From: Rubinisphaera italica
Lineage (GTDB): Bacteria > Planctomycetota > Planctomycetia > Planctomycetales > Planctomycetaceae
Reading direction: 5' to 3'
DNA length: 64,000 nucleotides
Assembly (NCBI RefSeq): GCF_007859715.1
Contig: NZ_SJPG01000001.1
Span: 4,242,728 to 4,306,727, forward strand
Shown here: positions 1 to 8,383 of the stretch, piece after piece
Layout: each line of letters opens with the position of its first letter
Position numbering within the stretch: position 1 is the stretch's first letter
The notes under the pieces: model-generated
Seen by the model: the letters and a program-made list of their open reading frames with translations, nothing else
Told to the model about the DNA's origin: nothing
The model's database searches: none
Position numbers and translations under genes: made by a program

Positions 1-1
1 G

Positions 2-1408
2 GTGGTACTATTACTTGCTTTGGGGGTTGTTACCCCCGTTTTAACATTTGCAGATGAACCTGCACCCGAATCGACTTCGACACCGCTCCAGGCTGGAGCA
101 GCCGAAGCGGAGATTGCCGAGGAAGCTCAGGCAGTCGAATTCAACCAGGCCGATATCGCCTGGATGCTCACTTCTTCAGCACTGGTTCTGATGATGACTG
201 GTCCCGGTCTGGCACTGTTTTATGGCGGACTGGTTCGTAAAAAGAATGTCCTGAGCGTGATGATGCAGTGTGTGGCGATGATGGGAATCATGTCTGTCCT
301 GTGGGTCGTGGTTGGTTATTCGTTGGCATTCGCTCCTGATATGCTGGGCGGATTTGTCGGTGGATTTGATCATGTGATGCTCAAGGGCGTTCTGCCGGAG
401 TGGAGTGATTCAGCAGGAGAAATCATCACACCGGCTTTTGGTGGCATTCCCACTGTGCTGTTTGCTGTTTTTCAGATGATGTTCTTTATCATTACACCGG
501 CTTTGATTGTGGGAGCTTTTGCCGAACGAATGAAGTTTTCTGCAATGGCTTTGTATTCTATCCTGTGGGGACTGCTGGTCTATTGCCCAATTGCCCACTG
601 GGTCTGGTCCGATGGCGGCTGGCTATGTGAGTGGAATGAAGCGGCTGCGTTCCCGGCTCTGGATTTTGCTGGTGGAACTGTCGTGCATATCAGTTCGGGG
701 ATCTCTGCTCTGGTCTGTTGTTTGATGATCGGTAAACGACTGAACTTCCAAAAAGAGCCGATGCCACCGCATAACTTGACTTACACCTTCATTGGTGCCT
801 GCCTGTTGTGGGTAGGCTGGTTCGGATTTAATGCCGGAAGTGCTGCCTCTGCGAATGCTACGGCAGTGAATGCTTTTGCAGCGACTCATCTGGCGGCTTC
901 GACTGGATTGATTGCCTGGGCGCTGATGGAATGGTTCACACTCGGACGCCCAACCATTCTGGGAGCCTGTTCAGGGGCAGTTGCGGGTTTGGTTTGCATC
1001 ACACCGGCCAGTGGATCGGTTGCGGTTCCCGGGGCGATGGTCATTGGATTGTGCGGCGGAGTCGCCAGCTTCCTCGCCTGTACGAAACTAAAAAATGCGA
1101 TGGGTTACGATGATTCACTCGATGTTTTTGGAGTGCATGGCATTTCCGGAATTGTGGGGGCATTGCTGACCGGTGTTTTCGCCTCAAAAAGTATTACTGG
1201 TGCCCGTGTCGGTTTGATTGAGGGGAATCCCGGTCAAATGGTCAATCAGGCGGTCAGTATTGCCGCGGCTGCCGGTCTGGCAATTGTTGGTAGCATCGTG
1301 CTGCTCAAACTGATCGACTTGACGATCGGATTACGGGTTTCCGAAGATAGCGAAGTTCGTGGACTCGATTTAACAGAGCACGGCGAAGAAGGATATATCT
1401 TCCTGTAA
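2..1408 (+). CDS. amt: Ammonium transporter, Amt family (5' end outside window)
   Basis: Inner-membrane ammonium channel. The reading frame is open to the window edge, so the GTG at base 2 is probably not the real start and a few N-terminal residues are missing. A hydrophobic stretch followed by a cleavage-like ADEP and a charged linker looks like the signal peptide seen on many Amt proteins. The transporter core then begins (DIAWMLTSSALVLMMTGPGL), with the family motifs GLALFYGGLVR, FAGGTVVHISSG, GWFGFNAGS and DDSLDVFGVHGISG. The last two carry the pore region and the conserved histidine. The C-terminal tail GLDLTEHGEEGY is the cytosolic segment that PII proteins dock on in this family. It is followed by glnB and glnD on the same strand, the classical amt-PII arrangement. 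Family assignment is very secure. Confidence 0.95.
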   Translation: MVLLLALGVVTPVLTFADEPAPESTSTPLQAGAAEAEIAEEAQAVEFNQADIAWMLTSSALVLMMTGPGLALFYGGLVRKKNVLSVMMQCVAMMGIMSVLWVVVGYSLAFAPDMLGGFVGGFDHVMLKGVLPEWSDSAGEIITPAFGGIPTVLFAVFQMMFFIITPALIVGAFAERMKFSAMALYSILWGLLVYCPIAHWVWSDGGWLCEWNEAAAFPALDFAGGTVVHISSGISALVCCLMIGKRLNFQKEPMPPHNLTYTFIGACLLWVGWFGFNAGSAASANATAVNAFAATHLAASTGLIAWALMEWFTLGRPTILGACSGAVAGLVCITPASGSVAVPGAMVIGLCGGVASFLACTKLKNAMGYDDSLDVFGVHGISGIVGALLTGVFASKSITGARVGLIEGNPGQMVNQAVSIAAAAGLAIVGSIVLLKLIDLTIGLRVSEDSEVRGLDLTEHGEEGYIFL

Positions 1409-1481
1409 CCGAAGCAGCGGTCTTATTGAGGATCCAGAAGTGTTCCTCTGGTATTCTGGTATTACTGACAATATTGGGCGA

Positions 1482-1977
<496 letters not shown>

Positions 1978-2012
1978 CTGAAGATGCTTAAATGTACGGC
2001 AATTAATCAATG

Positions 2013-2042
2013 AGCCGCTCGTTGCTCGCGAGTGGCTTTTTT
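2013..2042 (+). terminator. Rho-independent terminator between glnB and glnD
   Basis: A 9-bp stem with one G-T pair (agccgctcg/cgagtggct) and 7-base loop is followed immediately by six T. It ends only about 17 bases before the GTG start of glnD, so it could act as an attenuator lowering glnD expression relative to glnB. Confidence 0.8.
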
Positions 2043-2059
2043 CGTGAGATCTTAGAACT

Positions 2060-4714
2060 GTGTCGGAATTTTTAACATTCAAAGCACGCTGGCAGGAGAG
2101 CTTGTCTGAGGTCGTAAGGGCCTACCAGAAGCAGCACATCGAAGTCGATTTGGCGCTTGATCAAACCACGCGAAAGATGGACGATTTCATTGAGTTGCTG
2201 ATTGACGAATCTCTCAAAGCGATTCCGGAAACCTCTGTCAAATCTTTGCGTGAAGACATTGCGATTCTAGCCGTGGGAGGATATGGCCGTCGGCAAATGT
2301 TTCCGTATTCCGATGTCGATCTGCTGATCACCTACGATACCCACGGCGGCGCATTTGTTGAAAAGTTCAGCTCGGAACTTGTACGACAATGCTGGGATTC
2401 CGGTTTGAAGCTGGGGCAGGCGATTCGCTCGATTAACGATACCGTTTCGCTGGCTCGCGACGAATCCCAAGTCGCAACTGCTTTGATTGAAACTCGATTA
2501 CTGTGGGGAAATGCTGCATTGCATACCCGACTCAGAGCACGCTTTGAAAGCTGGCTGCAGAAATCTCGTCGATCATTTCTGGATCATTGCGAAGCATCCC
2601 GGAAGAAGGAGATCGAAGAAACAGCACTGGCCGTGTACTCTCTTGAGCCGGATGTCAAACGGTCACCGGGAACACTCAGGGATCTCCAGTTGATTCTCTG
2701 GGCCGGATTTGCCCGCTATGAAGTGACCGGATTTCAGGCACTGGCCGATTGCGGGGGATTAAAGCCAGAGGTGGCTGAATTTCTGATCGAAACGCAAAAA
2801 TACCTTTCGACCATTCGCATGAATTTGCATGTGCACGCAGGTCGCAGTCAGGATGTACTGACTCGACAGGAACAACTCTGGTTGACTGATCAGGAAGGGA
2901 TCTCTGATTATCAGGGGCAGCGGGCCGTCGAGCGGTATATGCAGCAATATTTTCAGAAAGCCGACTTTGTCGCGAGAACTTCCCGTCGTTTTATAGAACT
3001 GTGCAAACCAACCACATTTCAAGAACGGGTTTCTGCGCGAGTTTACCGCCGTATCATTGATGAGACTTACATTGTTTTGAACGGACGATTAAATGTTGTC
3101 AGTCACAATGTCAAAGAAGTGATTTCATCACTGGAAAGTATTTTGCATGCGTTTACCATCGCTGCAGAGCATAAAGTGCGAATCTCTTCGAGACTGATTG
3201 AATCGATTCGAAATCATGTTTCCGACTTACCCAGAGATATCAGCGAGGAAGCTTCCTCGCAATTCATTTCACTCCTGAATCGCGTCGGCAGCGTTGGGAC
3301 GATTGTACGCGATCTTTACGAATGCGGCATTCTGGAAATTTTGATCCCTCAATTCACACACGCCCGAGGATTGCTCCAGTTCAATAATTATCATGCCTAT
3401 ACGGTCGATGAGCATACCTTTCGAGTACTCGAGGGATTGGATCAATTATCCCGGGAAAGTCCGACGAAAGAGATTGTTGCAAAACTGCGAAAGCCGTGGG
3501 TTTTAAGTCTGGCGATGCTGATACATGATCTGGGGAAAGGCTACGAGCAGGACCACAGTCAACTGGGGGCACAAATTGCGATCAAAACCGCTGCTCGACT
3601 GGGGCTCCAGGAAAGCGATGCCAGTACGATCGAGATGCTGGTGCTCGAACATCTAAGTATGTCGCTGCTGGCATTTCGACGTGACACCTCCGATCCTCTC
3701 GTTGTCGCTGAATTTGCTCGTACGGTGCAGGAAGCCTCCAAACTGAGGAAACTTTATCTGCTCACGATCTGTGATATTAAAGCCGTCGGCCCGGGAATCT
3801 GGAATGATTGGAAAGCGCAATTGCTGGCAGAATTGTACGAGCGGACATCCCTCTCGCTGAGTGGAAAGTTTGATAAACCTGAACTGGAACAACAACTCAA
3901 GGCCACAAAAGAAAAAGCCATTCAGTTGTACGCGAAATCCAATCCCAGCGTGGAGGATCAAAAACGACTGACCAGTGAATTGAATGAGATGCCGGATCAT
4001 TATTTGATGTCAGCCTCGGCCGCAAATATCGTCCAGGATATGCAAATCGCGATGCGACTTACCGATCATCAACTGGAAATTATTGATCGTTATGATGAAG
4101 AGACCAATACACTCGAGTTGATCATCCTGACGCGACAGCATGGAACCGAACGTTGTTTTCATCGGATGACGGGAGTGCTGACGGCTGCTCAAATGTCGAT
4201 TCTAACTGCGGACATTTACACAAGTGGTTCGGGATTCATCTGTGATCGATTCCTGGTACAGGATAACGATTCTCCCAACAGGCCGCTCCCTGGTCGTTTG
4301 GACAAAGTCCGTGAGGAATTAACGAAAGCGGTGGAACGCCCGATTTCATTCGAACAGCTTTTTCAAAAGCAGCGTCGTTATCAGACCCGTGGTGATCAGC
4401 AGCCGATTTCGAATCAACGTCCACATGTCTCGATGGACAACGACACCTCCCGACACGCGACCATTATCGATGTCTTTGCTCATGATCGGCCCGGCTTATT
4501 ATTCACATTATCGAAAGCCATTTACGATCTCGATTTGTCCATCACTCTAGCGAGAATTACGACGCACGTAGATCTGGTCGTGGACGTATTTTATGTGACA
4601 GACCTCAACAACAAAAAAATTAAAGAGGACTATGTTCTCAATGCAATCGCAAGTCGTCTGGAACATGTCATCGATGAATTTGATCGTCATGGATACCGGT
4701 TGTTTATTAGTTAG
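2060..4714 (+). CDS. glnD: [Protein-PII] uridylyltransferase / uridylyl-removing enzyme
   Basis: Glutamine-sensing bifunctional enzyme that uridylylates PII when nitrogen is short and removes UMP when glutamine is high. The 884-residue product has the expected domain order. First is a nucleotidyltransferase domain with GGYGRRQMFPYSDVDLLI around residues 72-90, whose DVD aspartates bind metal. Next is a GlnD linker domain (VKRSPGTLRDLQLI), then an HD phosphohydrolase domain with MLIHDLGKGYEQDH near residue 485. Two C-terminal ACT domains follow, the second starting near DVFAHDRPGLLF. The start is GTG at 2060. It lies just downstream of glnB and its terminator hairpin, consistent with a PII modification unit. 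Length, motifs and context agree. Confidence 0.95.
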   Translation: MSEFLTFKARWQESLSEVVRAYQKQHIEVDLALDQTTRKMDDFIELLIDESLKAIPETSVKSLREDIAILAVGGYGRRQMFPYSDVDLLITYDTHGGAFVEKFSSELVRQCWDSGLKLGQAIRSINDTVSLARDESQVATALIETRLLWGNAALHTRLRARFESWLQKSRRSFLDHCEASRKKEIEETALAVYSLEPDVKRSPGTLRDLQLILWAGFARYEVTGFQALADCGGLKPEVAEFLIETQKYLSTIRMNLHVHAGRSQDVLTRQEQLWLTDQEGISDYQGQRAVERYMQQYFQKADFVARTSRRFIELCKPTTFQERVSARVYRRIIDETYIVLNGRLNVVSHNVKEVISSLESILHAFTIAAEHKVRISSRLIESIRNHVSDLPRDISEEASSQFISLLNRVGSVGTIVRDLYECGILEILIPQFTHARGLLQFNNYHAYTVDEHTFRVLEGLDQLSRESPTKEIVAKLRKPWVLSLAMLIHDLGKGYEQDHSQLGAQIAIKTAARLGLQESDASTIEMLVLEHLSMSLLAFRRDTSDPLVVAEFARTVQEASKLRKLYLLTICDIKAVGPGIWNDWKAQLLAELYERTSLSLSGKFDKPELEQQLKATKEKAIQLYAKSNPSVEDQKRLTSELNEMPDHYLMSASAANIVQDMQIAMRLTDHQLEIIDRYDEETNTLELIILTRQHGTERCFHRMTGVLTAAQMSILTADIYTSGSGFICDRFLVQDNDSPNRPLPGRLDKVREELTKAVERPISFEQLFQKQRRYQTRGDQQPISNQRPHVSMDNDTSRHATIIDVFAHDRPGLLFTLSKAIYDLDLSITLARITTHVDLVVDVFYVTDLNNKKIKEDYVLNAIASRLEHVIDEFDRHGYRLFIS

Positions 4715-5010
4715 GATTGAAGGTACATCGACTTCTCAGGGAGGAGACTGGGAACGAGACGAAACTTGTTTTTAGTAGAGGCTGAAAATTGCTTAAAAAA
4801 TAGTGTCAGATTGCCCTTGGTAAAAGTTGCAAATCGTGATTATAATTCGCAGGCGTTCGATGAAACGCATGCAATCGCCGGGTGGAATTGACGAATGTCA
4901 TCCGCGGATGTATCCCATGGAGGGGAATTATTAATACGGAACAAGAGTTTGTCGGCAGGTCTTAGGATCATCGATTAACTTCTGTTTTGAACATGCAGGG
5001 AGGCTATCGC

Positions 5011-5946
5011 TTGAATACACTCATTATCTTCGGAGTCGACACGGTTGCAGGTTCGAATCTGGCCGAATCGTTCAGTAGCAGTTACCACGTGATTGGAATT
5101 TGCGAGCGAAATGCTCCAGAAATTGCGAACTGCGAAATTCTTTCAGGCGGAGCCGTCACAAGCCAAATCGGAAAATTGCTGGATGACTTAAAGCCGGAAC
5201 GCCTCATCGATGCCTCCAGTGCAGGAGATTCTGCCTGGAATCCTCAGGCAACCGTTGGTTCCGAAGATCAATGTCAGACCTCAGCCAATCTGGCCACTGC
5301 CTGTGCCGAACGAAAAATCCCATTCACGCTTATCAGCAGCGATGCCGTGCTGACGGGTCCGTGGATGTTTCATGAAGAATCTTCAGAAGAGTGCTGCACA
5401 TCCATTATTGGACAACGCCTGCTCAAGCTCGAACAGCACGTCCAAGCGGTTTCGCCTGAGGCATTGATTGTTCGTACGCATTTGTTTGGCTGGTGTCAGT
5501 CCACCGAGAACACCGGCTGGATTGAAGAAATGCTCGAAGATATGTTGCGAGGAAAAATGAATTCGCAATGGTCGCAGCCCGGCTATGCGACTCCGATTAT
5601 TGTTTCCGAATTTGCGACAATTCTGAGTCGTGCCTTTGAAGAAAATCTGACTGGACTGTATCACATCGCAGGAGCGGAGCGAGTCAATCGGATTCAATTT
5701 GCACGCCGTCTGGCGCAGCAATTTGATATTTGCTGGTACGGCTCTGGAACGAACACCAGTCATTATACAGATGCAGAACGCCGCAGCTTCGGCTGTGGAG
5801 AATCCTCATTACAAACCCGGGCGATTCGCCGTGAACTTTGTGTCGCAATGCCAACCCTGGCAGAATCGACTCAAGTACTTTGCGATCAAAGCCAATCGGT
5901 CCTGTTCCCAATGAACCGGGAGCAGCCTGTTAGCCGGGCTGCTTAA
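5011..5946 (+). CDS. RmlD-like / extended SDR protein with degenerate active site
   Basis: Resembles dTDP-4-dehydrorhamnose reductases and related sugar-nucleotide SDR proteins: an N-terminal beta strand (NTLIIFG), a central FTLISSDAVLTGPW segment like the RmlD substrate region, and later LIVRTHLFGW and LYHIAGAERVNRIQFARRLA. Key residues differ. The glycine-rich loop reads GVDTVAG with Thr for the middle Gly, and where reductases have YGRTK this protein has IGQRL, so both catalytic Tyr and Lys are absent. It may bind a nucleotide or sugar without being a normal reductase. The TTG at 5011 is preferred because GGGAGG sits 7 bases upstream; a TTG at 4987 and ATG at 4993 lie in frame upstream without such a site. 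The product is 311 residues. The gene stands alone. Confidence 0.7.
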   Translation: MNTLIIFGVDTVAGSNLAESFSSSYHVIGICERNAPEIANCEILSGGAVTSQIGKLLDDLKPERLIDASSAGDSAWNPQATVGSEDQCQTSANLATACAERKIPFTLISSDAVLTGPWMFHEESSEECCTSIIGQRLLKLEQHVQAVSPEALIVRTHLFGWCQSTENTGWIEEMLEDMLRGKMNSQWSQPGYATPIIVSEFATILSRAFEENLTGLYHIAGAERVNRIQFARRLAQQFDICWYGSGTNTSHYTDAERRSFGCGESSLQTRAIRRELCVAMPTLAESTQVLCDQSQSVLFPMNREQPVSRAA

Positions 5947-5972
5947 GAAAAAGTCAAGAATATTTGAATAGG

Positions 5973-6012
5973 AAAACAGCCAGTGGAATGAACATTTCCA
6001 CTGGCTGTTTTT
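5973..6012. terminator. Bidirectional terminator
   Basis: A 16-bp perfect stem (5973-5988 with 5996-6011), 7-base loop, with A-rich left and T-rich right flanks. It sits between convergent genes ending at 5946 (plus) and 6020 (minus) and would serve both. Confidence 0.9.
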
Positions 6013-6019
6013 AATCAGA

Positions 6020-6991
6020 CTATTGTTTATGGTTCGCACGAAGTTGAAGAATTTCCGGGCATTGGACGTGAGTCCAGATCGCCGAGTCGGTGGACGTGTT
6101 TGCAAGATCGGTTTTGTATTTGATCATCGTGACTTCGTTGCCGGTTTGGTTGTAGTGAACTTCATCCATGAAGCTTCGCATCAGCAGCACACCGCGACCG
6201 TGAGATCTGCCCAGATTTTTTTCTTCGAGTGGGTCTGGTAAACTGGACACATCAAAGCCGGGACCTTGATCTCGAATGCGTATTTTTGCAAGTGCATTCG
6301 TTACCGTAATACGAATTTCGACTCGGCGATCATTGAATTGAGGGGAATTGCACCGCTCGTTCAGCAATTGAGTATAAGCCTCATCATCAATACCTCGAAG
6401 TTCGGAGCTGACTTCAAGATTTCCATGACAAATTGCATTCACGAGTGCCTCTTCGAGAGCCAATAAAACTCGCATCTGTTCCCGAGCCGAGCAGATATTG
6501 AATATTTTCAGCAACTGGGCGACGTAATTATTGATCTTCATGACCAAGTGTCGGTCATTGGGAATCGAAAATTTGGATGTCTGTTCTTTCAGCAATGTGC
6601 TGGACAAAGAATTCGGTTCTGGATTGGGAGCAGAATTCAGGATCGACTGAATTCGAGTCGGCAATTCATCGTGGACTAACTCTTTATTCACATGTCCAAT
6701 CGCCCCGCGGTCAAAAGCCCGTAAAACCGTATGATCGATTCCCTGGACACTGGTGACAAGCACAGGAATTTCAGGATATCGATGATTGAGATGATCCAGG
6801 ATATCGGATCCGGATGCATCTAAAAGCGTAACGTCGATCACGATCAGTTTGTAGGAAGCCAGTCGCAGCAGGCGGATCGCATGTTCGGTATCTTCGGTGG
6901 CATCCATTTTCACGTTGGAAAACTCAGTTTTCAACACAATGGAGGCCAACTGTCGAAACGATTTCGATTCGTCGATCAGCATGATATGCAT
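6020..6991 (-). CDS. Response regulator receiver fused to RsbW-type HATPase
   Basis: A 323-residue cytoplasmic protein with two modules. Residues 1-115 form a CheY-like receiver: acidic residues near the start (LIDES), phospho-acceptor Asp53 in VIDVTLLD, VTS at the switch position and a conserved Lys (NKE). After a Ser-rich linker, residues about 150-300 form a GHKL ATPase of the anti-sigma/serine-kinase kind, with N-box LEEALVNAICHGN and G1/G2 motifs DQGPGFD and GRGVLLM. RsbW-like domains bind anti-sigma-factor antagonists or sigma factors; here the receiver would presumably control that output. No histidine kinase, STAS antagonist or PP2C phosphatase gene is adjacent, so partners are unknown. 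It converges on the RmlD-like gene across a shared terminator. Confidence 0.85.
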   Translation of the reverse strand: MHIMLIDESKSFRQLASIVLKTEFSNVKMDATEDTEHAIRLLRLASYKLIVIDVTLLDASGSDILDHLNHRYPEIPVLVTSVQGIDHTVLRAFDRGAIGHVNKELVHDELPTRIQSILNSAPNPEPNSLSSTLLKEQTSKFSIPNDRHLVMKINNYVAQLLKIFNICSAREQMRVLLALEEALVNAICHGNLEVSSELRGIDDEAYTQLLNERCNSPQFNDRRVEIRITVTNALAKIRIRDQGPGFDVSSLPDPLEEKNLGRSHGRGVLLMRSFMDEVHYNQTGNEVTMIKYKTDLANTSTDSAIWTHVQCPEILQLRANHKQ

Positions 6992-7268
6992 AAGTCATCC
7001 AATCCATGATCGGGTTCGTCCTGAATTGCCTCAGTGATAAGCCGCGTGGTCATTTCCTCGATTCCGAATATTAATGTCGTTGAGAGTATTCCATACATAA
7101 ATAAAAGCAGTTATGGAGGCTACAGTCATGAACAACCTGATACTCAATCCATTATGACACTCAGGAATTCAACCACAACCGGTCAATAATTCTGAGAATA
7201 GTTTATGAAGTTTTTGAGGACTCTGCGCGAACTCTTTATTTTTTTTCAGAAATGCACTTTGTACAGGT

Positions 7269-8330
7269 CTACCAGGACCATTGCTTCAAGTCCTGATGGT
7301 TGACAATCACGTCTTTCGGCCATTCCCCGCGATACAATTTCAGAATGGTTTCGGCTGACATCGATAGTGTTCCCTGTTCGGCTTGTTCATCCAGGCCTGC
7401 CAGATGTCCACTCAGCAGCAATCGGTCGAGTTGAAGCAAGGGACTATCAATGGGAAGTGGTTCGGCATCAAAGACATCCAGGCCTGCCCCGCGAAGATGA
7501 CCGCTCGTCATCGCTTCGTATAACGCAGCTTCATCAATCAATGAACCGCGAGCGGTATTGATCAGAATGGAACCCGCTTTCATGAGCGAGAGCGTTTCCC
7601 GATTAATGAAATGACGGGTCTGCTCTCCCGCAGGTAAGTGCAGGGAGACATAATCGGAACGGGAGAGAAGTTCATCAACCGAGACAGATGGAATCTGATG
7701 ATAGTTAATATATTCCTGATCGATTTGCGGATCGTGAGCGATGACCTGCATCCCCAATCCGATCGCCCGCTCGGCAACCGCTTTCCCAATTCGCCCCAGT
7801 CCCATCAGTCCGAGCGTGCTGCCCATCACTCGGGGAGTATTGAATCGTTTCCAGGTGCCGGTTCGAACAAAACGATCTCGATCGGGAAATCCACGTGCAA
7901 CGGCCATCAACATGGCAATCGTATGTTCGGCAACCGCGTGATGATTGACACCGGGTGTGATTGCCACCGCGATCTGACGTTCGTTGCAGGTCTGCAAATC
8001 GATAGAGTCATACCCGACGCCAGTGCGAGCAATGACTCGCAGTTTGGGCAGAGCGGCGAGGAGACTGGATGGGTAAGGTTCCGAGCCGGCGATGACGGCT
8101 ACACACTCGGAGAGTTCTTCGATCAGCTCGGAAGGATTTCGATAATTCCGCTCACGATTCCCCGGCAAGACCGTAAAGCCATGGTCTGACAACATCTGAT
8201 AATGAGGTCCAGCATCTCCTGCCAAAGAAGTACAGCGAACTCTCATTGCGTTGGAACTTTGCTTCTGAAGCCAGATGGTGTTCGGTCCGGAAACGACTTC
8301 CGGATCGATCTCAGAATCATACAAAGACAC
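7269..8330 (-). CDS. D-isomer-specific 2-hydroxyacid dehydrogenase (SerA-like)
   Basis: NAD-dependent dehydrogenase of the phosphoglycerate dehydrogenase family, 353 residues. It shows the catalytic-domain strand VIARTGVGYDSIDL, the helix VAEHTIAMLMAVAR, the Rossmann loop GLMGLGRIGKAVAERA and the region INTARGSLIDEAAL with the substrate Arg. The C-terminal part carries the acid residue in LDVFDAEP and an SGHLAGLDEQ segment holding the catalytic His. There is no C-terminal ACT domain, so it is closer to short PGDH, hydroxypyruvate or glyoxylate reductases than to full-length SerA, and substrate cannot be set from sequence. The ATG at 8330 is kept because AGGA lies 8 bases upstream; an internal ATG at 8246 would remove 28 poorly conserved residues. 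It lies 53 bases downstream of nothing co-directional except the transporter gene starting at 10624. Confidence 0.85.
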   Translation of the reverse strand: MSLYDSEIDPEVVSGPNTIWLQKQSSNAMRVRCTSLAGDAGPHYQMLSDHGFTVLPGNRERNYRNPSELIEELSECVAVIAGSEPYPSSLLAALPKLRVIARTGVGYDSIDLQTCNERQIAVAITPGVNHHAVAEHTIAMLMAVARGFPDRDRFVRTGTWKRFNTPRVMGSTLGLMGLGRIGKAVAERAIGLGMQVIAHDPQIDQEYINYHQIPSVSVDELLSRSDYVSLHLPAGEQTRHFINRETLSLMKAGSILINTARGSLIDEAALYEAMTSGHLRGAGLDVFDAEPLPIDSPLLQLDRLLLSGHLAGLDEQAEQGTLSMSAETILKLYRGEWPKDVIVNHQDLKQWSW

Positions 8331-8383
8331 ATGGAAATTGTCCTGTGTCTAAAGTGCGATGAGACGATTACCTTCTGTTCCTG

